This document shows positions 1 through 10,896 of a stretch of DNA of 64,000 bases, one piece after another. The DNA comes from Gigantopelta aegis (lineage: Eukaryota > Mollusca > Gastropoda > Neomphalida > Peltospiridae): NCBI RefSeq assembly GCF_016097555.1, contig NC_054702.1, forward strand, positions 80,724,920 through 80,788,919, written 5' to 3'. Under the pieces are notes generated by a model, which was not told the DNA's origin, made no database searches, and saw only the letters and a list, made by a program, of their open reading frames with translations. The first letter of the stretch is position 1. Each line of letters opens with the position of its first letter. Both the position numbers and the translations under genes were made by a program.

Positions 1-296
1 GCATAAATGGATACCATCCTATATTAAATCATTGTGTGGGGTTTTCAGCCATGACTGCATCCACATAATAGACATACACAAGAGAAAACGCTAGTTTAAA
101 CAAGTGCTCAATGCTTAATAAATTAAATTAATTCAAACATCACCAGTGATTTTAGTTAGAATACCAACATAAATGTTTAGTCTCTTTTATCTTTTAACAT
201 TTTGATATAAGCCTTTTTTTTTTTTATGGAGATTGATTTTTTAATGATTTTTTAAATCTGAGTTTTTATTATTATCATCCATTAAAGGCTTTTGTA

Positions 297-348
297 GGAG
301 ATATCGCTGGCACTATAATTTGCGATATCTCCTGCGAGGAGATATCGC
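297..348. repeat. Three copies of GGAGATATCGC, alternating orientation
   Basis: Forward at 297-307, complement at 322-332, forward at 338-348. Each includes the GATATC palindrome. Confidence 0.85.
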
Positions 349-573
349 TTCTTATAATCTCGATTGGTCAAATTTTAATCACAAGACAATGTTTTGTTAC
401 GTCAGTGTGTTTGTTTCAGTGCTAAACCTACCATTAGTAACGTCACGCCAACGCCGTTCTGCTAGTTAACGAGTCTACTGCTGACATTTAACCCACATTA
501 CTGACATTGTTTACAACTGTCGCAAATGAAAAGAATGATAATGGATGATGAAAAAAGAATACCCCCTTGTGTC

Positions 574-682
574 TTGTGATATCATAATTCATCAGCACTC
601 GTTGATAAAAGTATAAAATCCTCGGCAAGCCTCGGATTTCCTACTTTTATCAACTCGTGCTGATAAATTATGATATCACAAA
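574..682. repeat. 109-bp near-perfect hairpin
   Basis: Arms of about 50 bp: TTGTGATATCATAATT at the left mirrors AATTATGATATCACAA at the right, with few mismatches inward to a very short CCTCGG..CCTCGG centre. Could fold as a foldback element or structured RNA. Confidence 0.85.
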
Positions 683-699
683 ACACTCATGGAGTATCA

Positions 700-1435
700 T
701 CTATTTATTATTATTTGGCCTATTATTTTTTTAATGGGAGGGTGAAACAATATTTAGGACTTCTTTTTGTGATTATTTAATATATAGGCCCTACAACCAT
801 CATTTTAAAACTAAAAGGCATTTATTTTATTACATACACAATAATAAAACTCAAAAGCAAAACAGTTGTGATTTGCTTTTAACACAAAACAAAAACTTTT
901 TTTCAAAGTAAATATTTTTGTCCATTTTAGCGCGAAAACGCTAAACTGTGTTGAGAGACGACAAGCACTACGTAGATTTTGAAACTGTGTAGAAAGACCT
1001 TTTATCGTCTTAATAATAACACCTATTTATACCTATGTGTCTTCTATATAAAATTTTATATCAGCTTCTTTTCTTCGGTCAGATCGATCTGTTTTTATAT
1101 CTCGACATGTAAAATTATTGCTTAAGAAAATTATTTTCAGCCAAATCACTGGCAAATCATTAACCGGAACTATTTCCCGAAATATGTAAAACCTTTAACA
1201 CAGAAAATGTGGAAGAGGATTTAACCTGTTTTAAGTTGTTTTTTGTTTTTTCTCGAGACGGGATGCAAGTCATGCAACACAGTAACTAAAATTAGTCTGA
1301 ACTGACGTAGAAAGTGTGGGTGAAAAAGTATTGACGTAATGTGCACCTAGCACTACACAGTAACTAGTTATTGACGTACCATAATTACAATAAGGGAAGG
1401 CGGAAGGTGCAACCACACTGTATATGAGGCGATAC
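700..1435. other. No gene seen
   Basis: AT-rich non-coding DNA with many stops in all frames; no repeat family from the window recognised. Confidence 0.6.
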
Positions 1436-1544
1436 CACTAGACAACATTGATTTATTAAACATTAAGTAAATTCGACGGCTAGTCTTTGAGAAAACCCAC
1501 TATATTTTCCATTAGTAGCAAGGGATTGTTTAATATGCACCATC
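1436..1544 (-). mobile_element. SINE fragment (tail T2), left half
   Basis: Tail T2-like sequence and body (ATTAGTAGCAAGGGATTG, TATGCACCATCC), interrupted by the small element at 1545-1746 and resumed at 1752. Confidence 0.75.
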
Positions 1545-1746
1545 CAAGCCCGTAGCCAGGGGGGTTCGTAGGGTTCGAACGAACCCCCCTTTTTCTGAAG
1601 TGCCCTTTCAAACTAGGCTAGAGCCCCCCCCCCCCCCCCGAGTCATGTCCTGCCACTCTGAAACACGCTGAAACCGACAATGTGCTCGCAAGTGCCCTTT
1701 TAATACCAAAAAGAACCCCCCTTCAAACATCCTGGCGACGGGCTTG
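1545..1746. mobile_element. 202-bp miniature inverted-repeat element inside a SINE
   Basis: Ends CAAGCCCGTAGCCAGG and CCTGGCGACGGGCTTG are inverted repeats with one mismatch. CCATC lies on both sides (1540-1544; 1747-1751), a likely 5-bp target duplication. Interior contains a poly-C run. Confidence 0.8.
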
Positions 1747-1751
1747 CCATC

Positions 1752-1835
1752 ACAAAGACAGGAGCACTGCCTGTAACGAGAAATGGGCCCACCGACGGGG
1801 ATCGACTGCAAATCAGCGGTGCATCAGGCGAGCGC
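1752..1835 (-). mobile_element. SINE fragment, right half (head H2)
   Basis: Continues the SINE body and head after the insertion (GGGCCCACCGACGGGGATCG), decayed at its end. Confidence 0.7.
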
Positions 1836-2017
1836 GTATGTAATAAATCATCATAACTAATTATTATGGTGAATGGTGATAGTGACCAGCGACGTGTTAA
1901 ATTAAAACATTTTAAATATTTAATCATGGAAGTTAATATGACTTCTTATTTTATGATAATCGGTGATGTACTGAACGTTGAGATAAACAATATGTAGTAG
2001 GAGTCCAAATGTGAAGT

Positions 2018-2255
2018 AAGCTTGTTTTGTTTAACGACACCACTGGAACACATTGATTTATTAATCATCGGCTATTGTCTAACATAGTCTTAGAGAGGAA
2101 GCCCGCCATGTCTCTATTAATAGCAAGGGATCTTTTATATGCACCATCCCACACAGGATAGAACATACCACGGACTTTCATATACCAGTCGTGGAGCACA
2201 GACTAGAGTAAAAAACAGCCCACTGGGCTCACCAACGGGGATCGATCCTAGAGAA
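2018..2255 (-). mobile_element. SINE (tail T2, partial head H2)
   Basis: Begins TTTGTTTAACGACACCACTG, contains the body motif GGGATCTTTTATATGCACC and ends in the head at ACGGGGATCGATCC; the outer head is lost. Confidence 0.8.
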
Positions 2256-2699
2256 TGCAGTATGTATATGCACTGGCTGGGGAGCACAGCCAACAGCGTT
2301 TTATTCCATCGCTGAAAAAGTCTACGTACCACCTGAAAATCCCAAGCTAGGCCCCTCTTACCGTGGCCTACCAGTAGTTTAAAATGTACTGGGGGATATC
2401 CCGTTAAAAATAAAAAATATAATAATAAAGAAGAAAGATTCCTTTCTTTTTCCGTTTGTCTGAACTAGACAAACAGACGTAGGAGACCATTTTTAAAAAA
2501 ATAAAAATAATTTGTCACTCGCCTCCATCTCATAACACAAACACCACAAACTTACTAAATGATCATCTCAACTAGTCCTTTCCACAGGGAACGCGTTTTT
2601 CAACCTGAAATTTACTACAAGTTATTCATTTCTGAGCCGATTGATATCTAAACTGCAGACAATAATAGTTTGTTTGTTGCTGGGGTTTTTTTTGGAAAA

Positions 2700-2870
2700 A
2701 TATCCGCCCGGTCCCCCCTTCCCCTAACCCTAACCCCAACCCCAACCCTAACCCCAACCCCAACCCTAGTCCTAACCCCAGCCCTAGTCCTAACCCCAGC
2801 CATAACCCTAACCCTAACCCTAACCCTCAACCCTAACTAAAAATAATAATGGAGGGGACCGGGCGGATAT
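2700..2870. repeat. Telomere-like repeat tract enclosed by inverted repeats
   Basis: A 17-bp perfect inverted repeat (ATATCCGCCCGGTCCCC at 2700-2716; complement at 2854-2870) flanks about 110 bp of degenerate CCCTAA/CCCCAA repeats, including four consecutive CCCTAA units near 2805-2827. CCCTAA is the complement of the TTAGGG telomere repeat found in many metazoans including molluscs. Confidence 0.8.
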
Positions 2871-2896
2871 TATACCTTTTTTTTGTGTGTGTTTCT

Positions 2897-2922
2897 TGGG
2901 GGGGGGGGGGGGGGGGGGGGGT
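2897..2922. repeat. Poly-G tract
   Basis: About 25 consecutive G after TTTCTTGG, followed by GTGTAAATT. Confidence 0.95.
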
Positions 2923-3054
2923 GTAAATTAAAAAAAAAAATTTTTACTTTTCGTCTTACGTCAAATCAAACTGAAATTATTCTTTTTTTTTCTTTTTTTT
3001 TGTAGGAGTATGAGACGGACAAAGGAGTGCATACTTTTTTAAAAATTATAATAC

Positions 3055-3057
3055 GTT

Positions 3058-3095
<38 letters not shown>
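3055..3095. repeat. (TAA)n and poly-A microsatellite
   Basis: Eight or more ATA/TAA units from 3059 followed by a run of A. Confidence 0.9.
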
Positions 3096-3140
3096 TACTT
3101 TGCTCCTATCTGGAGGTATAAATGTAGTTCCTTGATTATG

Positions 3141-3318
3141 GGAAGTCGCCTGCTACCAACCTTGATTGGACTACTGGTGCTCCCTTGCCAGTACAGGCGT
3201 CCCTCTTTCACCCCCGCCCCATCCTTTCCTGTCCTGGATGGAGGAGGCGGCCGAGGCCGGCTCTTGTGCCCAATATAGGCGTGCGCTACAACAGCTTGCT
3301 CTGAATGTGCACGTTAAT
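3141..3318 (-). repeat. R3 repeat copy
   Basis: Reverse complement of the family at 62945-63235: contains GGCGTGCGCTACAACAGC, TTGCTCTGAATGTGCACG and the GGCCGGCTC core. R3 copies are also seen at 46420-46610, 48134-48310 and 48915-49060. Class unknown; no terminal repeats recognised. Confidence 0.75.
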
Positions 3319-3601
3319 TCTTATTCCATTCCATTCCATATGGGACGTGGATTTCTAGTTTTCTAAACCCAAGTGTCAAAAGTAACCATATTAGACACCA
3401 AATAGCGATATTTTTAAACGTGGTGTACTTAAAAAAATTTCAGGCTTAAAAACCCTACATAGAACAACCCCCCTCCCCCCTCCAAAAAAATAAAAATAAA
3501 AATAAATAAATAATAATAAAATAAATAAAATAAAAATTTCAATATATATTGTTATTTTTCTAATCTATTTTTTAACATTAATACCAGCATGTACGTGAAA
3601 A

Positions 3602-3925
3602 GGAAGGAAGGAAATGTTTTTATTTAACGACGCAATGAACACATGCTATTTACATTTATATTGCGTCAGGCATATGGTTAAGGACCACACAGATATTGAG
3701 AGGAAACCCGCTGTCGCCACTTCATGAGCTACTCTTTTCGATTAACAGCAAGGGATCTTTTATATGCATCATCCCAGACAGGACAGCACATACCACGGCC
3801 TTTGATATACCAGTCGTGGTGCATTGGATGGAGCGAGAAATAGCCCAATGGGCCCATCGACGGGGATCGATCCCAGACCGACCGCGCACCAAGCGAAAAC
3901 TTTACCATTGGGCTACGTCCCGCCC
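3602..3925 (-). mobile_element. SINE, head H2 with tail T1
   Basis: (GGAA)n, then tail T1 (ATTTAACGACGCAATGAACAC), body and head ending GGGCTACGTCCCGCCC. Exact 11-bp duplication GTACGTGAAAA at 3591-3601 and 3926-3936. Confidence 0.92.
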
Positions 3926-4364
3926 GTACGTGAAAAAAGAGTATACACAACAGTTTATCTGGCTTTTAGGGTACGTAATTTCAACCTTCGTACCCTCCAG
4001 CAGATACCGTGCGTTGAAACCCGCTACCCTGAAAAATACATTTAAAAAATAGGAAATGCGCCTGAGAAGGGAGAATTTCAACTCTACCGCACCATTCTCT
4101 ATTCACACATATTTTTTTCTTTTGTTTATTCTTTAGAGTGTTATATTCACCCCACCCCTACCCCGAACTTTTTGAAATTTCATTTTTAAAGTCTCCCGAC
4201 TACAACTCTATGGGACTATTCAATATGCACTGCCTCTTCTAGAAAGTCCACACCGATCAGGACAAGTTTTCCTGTAGACGTGCTTTAGAAGGAAATCTCG
4301 GTATGTTGGGGACAAAAATAACACTCTAACTCTAAGAAAAAAACATTTTTAGAGTATTCCCCTA

Positions 4365-4790
4365 CCGGGCCCCACAAATTTTTATATCTCTTACGTTCAA
4401 GAGCTATAATTCTGTGAAAAAATTGGTAAATCACCATGAAAAAAATAAATAATAATAATAATCTTAGACTTATAAGTACAGCTAAAAAAAAAAATTCAGC
4501 TCAATATATTGAAGCCTTCCTAAAAAAAAGAAAAAAAAAAAAAAAAAGTCTGAAAAACTCATTTTTGTATCTCTTTATGTTCAAGGGCCATAACTGTCAA
4601 AAATTTGTAAATCGCCATGAAAGTCAAAATACTATCTGTAACAGTACATACTAACGCTATACACATAATTTCAACTCACTATTTTGTGGCTGTGTATTCT
4701 GGAAAACTATGATAGACAGACGGAAAGACCGAGCTGAAACCAATAGTCCCATCCAGTTGGACCAGTAGGGGACTAATGAAGTGAATTTTG
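4365..4790. repeat. R7 repeat, two related units
   Basis: Two stretches share TTCAAG(A/G)GC(T/C)ATAA and AAAT(T)GGTAAATC; the second extends to GGACCAGTAGGGGAC. A third related copy is at 26180-26425. Function and class unknown; A-rich. Confidence 0.55.
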
Positions 4791-5188
4791 TTATGTAATC
4801 AAGAAAAAAAAACCAGAAAGAAAAAAGATGGTCCAACAATAATTAAACCGTAAATAAAATTAACATTTTTATCATATTTGTGTTTGGCGTTTTCTTCCTG
4901 ATACTTCAAATAGAATATATCCCAAAACAATACAAGACATTTCAGTTTTTAACTAGCTTACAAGTTCCCACCCTGCTTTTTTTGCTATGGTTAGTCTGCT
5001 ATTTAACAATACTTGGGAGATGTCACTGGTGATATATTGTAATAACAACTTTTGCTTTTGTAAACCATTTGTTTACTACAATACACAAGTAAGACTAAAC
5101 ATCTACTTTCAAATTTTACATTTTCAACCTGAAATGTCTCTCGGTGAACAAAGACATATGCTACATGTACTATAACATTAATGATTGA

Positions 5189-6763
5189 TTAATTATGGAC
5201 AACTTCAAAAGAATTTAGTACAACTTCTTGTGCTATTTCTGCTCCCAGCATACTGGTACCTTCTAGAGTTTGTGAACCAGCTACTACATGCATGACTTCT
5301 CCAGCCAAAAGGGACACATTATTCTCACTAACATAATATACCACTGGTTCTCTCTTCACATTAATAAAAGTGTAAGTGGAGCTATCACCATCATTATCAC
5401 CATCATTGTCAACATCATCATAGCCATTAGTGTGTACCAAGTTAGCTACATCAAGTGTCTGTTCTGCAGATTCAGTCTTAATCAGATCTTGTGATGTTTT
5501 CTCCACTTTAACTTTCACGGGTGTCTGTGTGCCACAATTCTGAAAGACTGGTTTTGCATCCTTTCTTAAATGAATCTGTTTGTGGCGCTTCAAGTGGTGA
5601 TTGATTTTGAAACGCATACCACAGGTATCACACTGAAATGGTTTCTCTCCTGTGTGTGTGCGGGTGTGTGTTTTCAATGCTGAATAACCACCACATTCTT
5701 TACCGCACAACTTGCATGCAAGTTTGATAAAACGCTGTCGACACGTGCTTCTGTGTTTCTTGTACAGTATACAGTCGGTCAGCAACATTCCACACCTGCT
5801 ACAAAGATAAACCTTTTCTCCATTGTGTCTTTTAACATGCTGGTTAAGTCTACTCTGGCATGTGAATTTCTTGTTACAATGTTTCCACGGGCAAGGGATG
5901 GTCGGAATATGTTTTGTTTTATGAGTCTGGTTGTGAATTCTTAGTAGTTCTGAACCATCAAAGGATTCTGAACAGTGTGCACATTCGTATGCGACAGTTA
6001 TGCCTTTTCTAATATGTCTATCCACATGTTCCGTGTAATTTCTCAGGTATGGTGTTGTCTTAGTGCAATATGAACAAGAGTATTTTATGTCATGTTTCCT
6101 TTTATGACGTTTCAAGTCCAAAACTGTGCAAAAAAACTCTGAGCAAGTGTTGCACTTTTTAGATCTGCTGCTGTGAGCATGCAGATCGTTTTGGTTGTTA
6201 AAATATTTGTTGCAAATCGTACAATTTATATCCTCATTACATTCTGTTTTGCATTTTCCAGAAGGTGATTCCAGTTGTGCGAACTCTCTACTTACACTTT
6301 CATTGCTGGTTGCACAAATGTTACACAGAAACGTTTTTTTATTAGTATTAACGTCAAGACAAGTTTTCTTTTTAGAAGATGAGGGAGTCATTTTATTGCA
6401 CAGAACACACTTGGACAACATGGATTTTTTCATACTGTGCACACTTTTATGATTATCAAAATCTGTTTCAGTCACATGCTTAGCTGAACATGGAAGATGT
6501 TCCTTGCAACGATCTTTGGTCTCTTTACTTGCTTCAGCCTCATAGGCTTCATTTCCGTTAACTACACTGTCAACAACCACAGTCTTTCTATAGTAATCAT
6601 GCATATTACGATTACTAGTGGATGCCTTGTCGACAGATACTTGCTGCAACTCTGTTGATGGCTGATCTGCCATCTGCTTTTGTGTGTATGACCGTGTCCG
6701 CATCCTGGTACGTGTCGGTACCGAAACTATTATTTTCTTTTGTACAGGTGACCTTGTTTGCAT
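5189..6763 (-). CDS. ZNF-1: C2H2 zinc-finger protein, N-terminally short paralog
   Basis: Uninterrupted 524-codon frame, stop TAA. Likely a nuclear DNA-binding protein; target unknown. Fingers at about residues 181-204 (H-x6-C ending), 204-224, 230-250, 261-281, 291-313 (C-x4-C type, CPWKHC), 321-341 (C2HC), 350-370 and 378-398; one TGEKP linker at 371-375. Residues 119-175 hold orphan Cys pairs (CVLC, CNIC) that align with fingers 3 and 4 of ZNF-2 but lack the histidines. The start (MQTRS) aligns with the internal MTRS motif of ZNF-2 and ZNF-3, so the N-terminal Cys-pair module and first two fingers are absent. A C-terminal Asp-rich stretch, near residues 443-455, precedes a valine-rich tail. 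Possible sumoylation motifs VKVE, IKTE and VKRE. A weak acceptor (GAGCAG) lies 16 nt before the ATG, so an upstream coding exon cannot be excluded. Confidence 0.85.
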   Translation of the reverse strand: MQTRSPVQKKIIVSVPTRTRMRTRSYTQKQMADQPSTELQQVSVDKASTSNRNMHDYYRKTVVVDSVVNGNEAYEAEASKETKDRCKEHLPCSAKHVTETDFDNHKSVHSMKKSMLSKCVLCNKMTPSSSKKKTCLDVNTNKKTFLCNICATSNESVSREFAQLESPSGKCKTECNEDINCTICNKYFNNQNDLHAHSSRSKKCNTCSEFFCTVLDLKRHKRKHDIKYSCSYCTKTTPYLRNYTEHVDRHIRKGITVAYECAHCSESFDGSELLRIHNQTHKTKHIPTIPCPWKHCNKKFTCQSRLNQHVKRHNGEKVYLCSRCGMLLTDCILYKKHRSTCRQRFIKLACKLCGKECGGYSALKTHTRTHTGEKPFQCDTCGMRFKINHHLKRHKQIHLRKDAKPVFQNCGTQTPVKVKVEKTSQDLIKTESAEQTLDVANLVHTNGYDDVDNDGDNDGDSSTYTFINVKREPVVYYVSENNVSLLAGEVMHVVAGSQTLEGTSMLGAEIAQEVVLNSFEVVHN

Positions 6764-7285
6764 CCTTATAAATGGGTTGCTGCTCTGTGCTCTAATTAAT
6801 TCACATACATATGTACACTAGGTTTACAGTCTTCCAATAAGGGATCAAACACAGCAATTATGGAAACTGATTTTTCACTGTGCTTTCTAGACCAGAAGAG
6901 GACTGGGTTCCACTTTGCAAGTGTGACTTAGCAAATATTTAACAAAGTTGAAACAACACTAATCATATCTTCATTGTGTTTATGTAGTTGGCATATTTAT
7001 CTTTGTTCAGTGCAGGCACACTTTCAGTATTTTGTGTTCTTTGATATTGTGATACTATTTTTCTTCTTCTTTTTATTACACCAATCTTCTTGTATAAGTA
7101 CAATCTTGAATCTGAAACAATACAAATTATATGGATTTAATAATGCAAATACACAGTAGAAAAATACCTAGAAATCCCCCAGACTAGTAATTCTGAGTAG
7201 ATGTGACTGTCAGGCCATTTAGCTATATAAATGTGTGAATTTATTTCACACAACAGACTGCCTAATCAAGGTTTCGTTTGGTCTC
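6764..7285. other. 5' flank of ZNF-1; no gene seen
   Basis: Would hold the ZNF-1 leader or intron. No N-terminal zinc-finger exon matching ZNF-2 was found here. A polypyrimidine run occurs near 7050-7075 on the plus strand. Confidence 0.5.
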
Positions 7286-7485
7286 GTAGGCGTGTGTACA
7301 GGGTGGTTTCAGGGGTCAACCCCACAACACCCCCTCGGCCCTCCTCCCTCCCCTGCATCAAGCCATTTTTGTTTGTTTTTTAAAATGTTTTTTCTGGTTC
7401 AGAATGCCTCGACCCCTTTCTCCTTAGAAACTTTACTCGCCAGTTTGGACCCCTCCCTGAATAAATTCCTACACACATGCCTGTC
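7286..7485. mobile_element. R10 small inverted-repeat element
   Basis: Left end TAGGCGTGTGTACAGGG; right end, reverse complemented, CAGGCATGTGTGTAGG. GC-rich arms (CACAACACCCCCTC; GGACCCCTCCCTG). Resembles the element at 44682-44829. Confidence 0.5.
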
Positions 7486-7810
7486 TTAATAAATTACATT
7501 TCAAATCACAATCAGAATGACTTTTTGTCTTCCGAATCCCCTGGCTACAAACATTTCCATAATGTTCCAACTGTTGAAATAGTAAGTGGTACATGTATGT
7601 TCAGAAGGCTGAATGTACTTTGTTGACCCATTATGGTTTTAGCACTGGATAGGGCATCTCTTATATTTTGTTTATATTTATATAGGCCTAAATTAAAAGA
7701 AGTGTTTTATTTGGCACCCCCCCCCCCCCCAAATAAAATGCAATACAAGTTAAGGGGGCAAAGTTACCACTTTTCAATTTATTTATCTCAGTTTATTTAT
7801 CTCATAATTT

Positions 7811-7819
7811 ATATGTATG

Positions 7820-7853
<34 letters not shown>

Positions 7854-7855
7854 TG
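7811..7855. repeat. (TATG)n microsatellite
   Basis: About eleven TATG/TGTA units, slightly interrupted at the left. Confidence 0.95.
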
Positions 7856-8000
7856 GTACATACAGGCATGTTCGAGACTACAAATAGTCCACAAATTTTG
7901 GTGAATTCGTTTATGCTCATCTTCTACCACCGATTTAGTCTGAAGGGACATGTCACGTAGTCTTAGAATGTGTGGTTCTTAAGAAAAGTATTTACATAAC

Positions 8001-9462
8001 TAGCCCGAGTACTCCGACTGTAAGAGAGCTTGACGGACATTTGGACATAAATACGCTCTCATTACAGTCAGAGACCAAGCTATGTATATTTTGGCATTTC
8101 CCGACAACCAAAAAGTTGGCAAACATTTCCGCTCTAATATCACAATAATCCTATGTTCGATGTTAAATACTTTTACATCGATCATTTTCGAGTTAATTGA
8201 TTAAAAAAATCCACATATTAATCACTAATACACACACTACAAAAAGAAACCCGACAGCACCCACATTCACCTAAGCTTCGGCAAACTCCGGACAGCAGAA
8301 TTCTAAGTTCGCCAACCTATATCGTGATGTTGCGTCACATGATCGCCCACTCAGCCATTCCGTTAGCCCGAGTACTCTGACTGTAAGAGAGCTAGATGGA
8401 CATTTGGACATAAATACGCTCTCATTACAGTCAGAGACCAACCTATGTATTTTTTTGGCAATTCCTGACAACCAAAAAGTTGGCAAAGATTCCCGCTCTA
8501 ATACCACACCAATCCTATGTTTGAAGTCAAATACCTTTACATCGATCATTTTCAAGTTAACTGATAAAAAAAAAAATCCACATATTAATCACTAATATAC
8601 ATACTACAGAAAGAAATCCGACAGCACCCACATTCAGCTACGCTTTGTGACACTCCGTCGCCATAATTATAAAGCTTGGCGACCTATTTCGAGACGTAGA
8701 GCACGTGATCGCCCACTGGGCTATTCCACCTAGTAGACGGAATGGCTGAGTGGGCGATCATGTGACGCAACGTCACGATATAGGTCGGCAAACTTAGAAT
8801 TCTGCTGTCCGGAGTTTGCCAAAGCGTAGCTGAATATGGGTGCTGTCGGATTTCTTTCTGTAGTAGGTATATTAGTGATTAATATGTGGATTTTTTTTTA
8901 TCAGTTAACTCGAAAATGATCGATGTAAAGGTATTTGATGTCAAACATAGGATTGGTGTGGTATTAGAGCGGGAATCTTTGCCAACTTTTTGGTTGTCAG
9001 GAATTGCCAAAAAAATACATAGGTTGGTCTCTGACTGTAATGAGAGCGTATTTATGTCCAAATGTCCGTCTAACTCTCTTACAGTCAGAGTACTCGGGCT
9101 ACCATTCCGTCTACTAGGCAGAATCACCCAGTGGGCGATCACATGATCTACGTCACCGAGCTTTGTAATTCTTGTGACGGAGTGTCACGAAGCGTAGCTG
9201 AATGTGGGTGCTGTCGGATTTGTATTAGTGATTAATATGTGGATTTTTTTTTAATCAGTTAACTCGAAAATGATCGATGTAAAAAATATTTAACGTCAAA
9301 CATAGGATTGTTGTGATATTAGAGTGGAAATCTTTGCCAACTTTTTTGTTGTCGGGAATTGCCCCAAAAATACATAGCTTGGTCTCGGACTGTAATGAGA
9401 GCGTATTTATGTCCAAATGTCCGTCTAGATAGCTCTCTTACAGTCAGAGTACTCGGGCTATT
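8001..9462. mobile_element. R5 palindromic element with a second copy inserted at its centre
   Basis: Ends TAGCCCGAGTACTC (8001-8014) and its complement (9447-9460). Flanks AGTATTTACATAAC (7987-8000) and AGTATTACATAAC (9463-9475) look like a target duplication. The outer element (8001-8363 plus about 9111-9462) is about 715 bp; the inner copy is annotated separately. Four units share GATCGATGTAAA and AATGAGAGCGTATTTATG in mirrored order. Short frames within it (for example 8886-9146) are repeat sequence, not genes. Confidence 0.85.
8364..9101. mobile_element. Inner copy of R5 palindromic element
   Basis: Starts and ends with the same TAGCCCGAGTACTC inverted repeat as the outer copy. Exact 9-bp flanking duplication CCATTCCGT at 8355-8363 and 9102-9110. 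Its own intact centre (near 8730-8745) contains the same CCATTCCGTCTAC site in complement. Confidence 0.88.
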
Positions 9463-9475
9463 AGTATTACATAAC

Positions 9476-9975
9476 GTGCCCCGTGCACTACCACCGATTC
9501 AGTATTACGCAAGTGAAATTCAAATGAGTGTTTTATAATTATTGTTTTGCCAGTAGGGACATAAAAGTATTCATGTACTTGCAACTCTAACGAAAACAGG
9601 ATACCATGTAAACTTGTTAAGTTATGGCACGATATATTTCAATGATAGGTTGGAGTGTTATTGTTAATATAATCGTTCATAAACTAACCAAATTCCAAAC
9701 AACTAAAATAAATATTTTATAGACATTCATATTAAATAACCAGGTCGTACATCGAATTGGGGAATGGAAACCACTTAGTAAAAAAACAACAAAAATAATA
9801 AGACAAAAAAACATTAAATTACCAATACTAGAAGCAAATTGTTTTCGTGTTACGCTTGATTACTATATTACTAAATGCATGACAGAGATACCAGTTTAAG
9901 AAATCTGAATATTTCATAAAACCCAACATAAAAAAGAAACGAACTGAGAAATAGAAGGTTAAAGTTTGGTTTACT
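9476..9975. other. No gene seen
   Basis: AT-rich intergenic DNA with no recognised repeat. Confidence 0.55.
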
Positions 9976-10060
9976 GGCCTCGGTGGTGTGGTGGCCACCG
10001 AATCTATGGTACTGGCACCAGTATGAGTCAATGAGTAGGTGTAAGGCCACCGACTACTCT
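9976..10060 (+). repeat. tRNA-like SINE head fragment
   Basis: GGCCTCGGTGGTGTGGTGG followed by decayed sequence; related to heads H1 and H3. Confidence 0.5.
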
Positions 10061-10689
10061 CTCACTAACTATACTAACCAGGCGCGGATCGAAGGTGTCA
10101 CAGGGGTCCCTTTGGAAAAAATTAAAGGGATAAACACTAATATTGTAATACGGCATATTTTTCATTATTAGAGCCGTTTATGATCACTGAAATCAAACAT
10201 TACTTATATTTTATTGTTTAGATAACCCATTTCCGTACAACCGAAGTGTTTCTGGTCATCCTGGTGTTTCTAATACCACAAAATACATTTTTCATATTTT
10301 TAAAAACGCACGTGTGTCTGAGAAATAACAGTTATGGAGTACAGTTTTAGTATATTTTTAACAATATTTCACCGTTTCAACGTCACAAGACTCTTGTTTC
10401 ACTCTCTTGTAACGTTATCCAAATGTGTTAGAGGTTTGTAACTTAACCAAAGTTAGTGTCCATATTTACGGGTTAAAACTAGGGTCTGCGCCTTTAAGTG
10501 TCACAAGCCTGCTCTGACCCCATCTACCTATTTTGTATTACACTAGTCTTGGCTCAACACATTGAGCAAGCACCTAAATTAGGAATCCCATTAAGATTTT
10601 CCTAAATCGTCTTTTTTGGGAATAACTTTGACCTTGACTATGAATTGTTTTAACATGCCCATATACCACCAAGGTTTCGGGCATGTCTC

Positions 10690-10755
10690 TCCTGAGTCCT
10701 GTCCTTGGATACCACAACCTTTGATGTAGCAGTCGTGGTGCACTGGCTGGAGCGG
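10690..10755 (-). repeat. SINE body fragment
   Basis: ACCACAACCTTTGATGTAGC and CGTGGTGCACTGGCTGGAGC match the common SINE body and head. Confidence 0.6.
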
Positions 10756-10879
10756 TACTGGGGAACACGTTTAAAATGGTCAGCTTGATAATTTTGGTGA
10801 AGTTTACCATATATAGGTAGATAATACGTTGCTAACAAGTGTACTTCTCAATACTATTAGTAGGTGCCTCTTTTAAGCG

Positions 10880-10896
10880 GGGGGGGGGGGGGGGGG
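10880..10896. repeat. Poly-G tract
   Basis: About 18 G immediately 5' of a SINE head. Confidence 0.9.

Noticed and set aside
2648-2830. Arg/Val-rich frame on the minus strand
   Set aside because: It is the telomere-like repeat translated; low complexity, no coding evidence.
8271-9146. Several 60-95 codon frames sharing VKVF..HRIGVVLE
   Set aside because: They are the same palindromic R5 arms read in both directions, not independent conserved genes.
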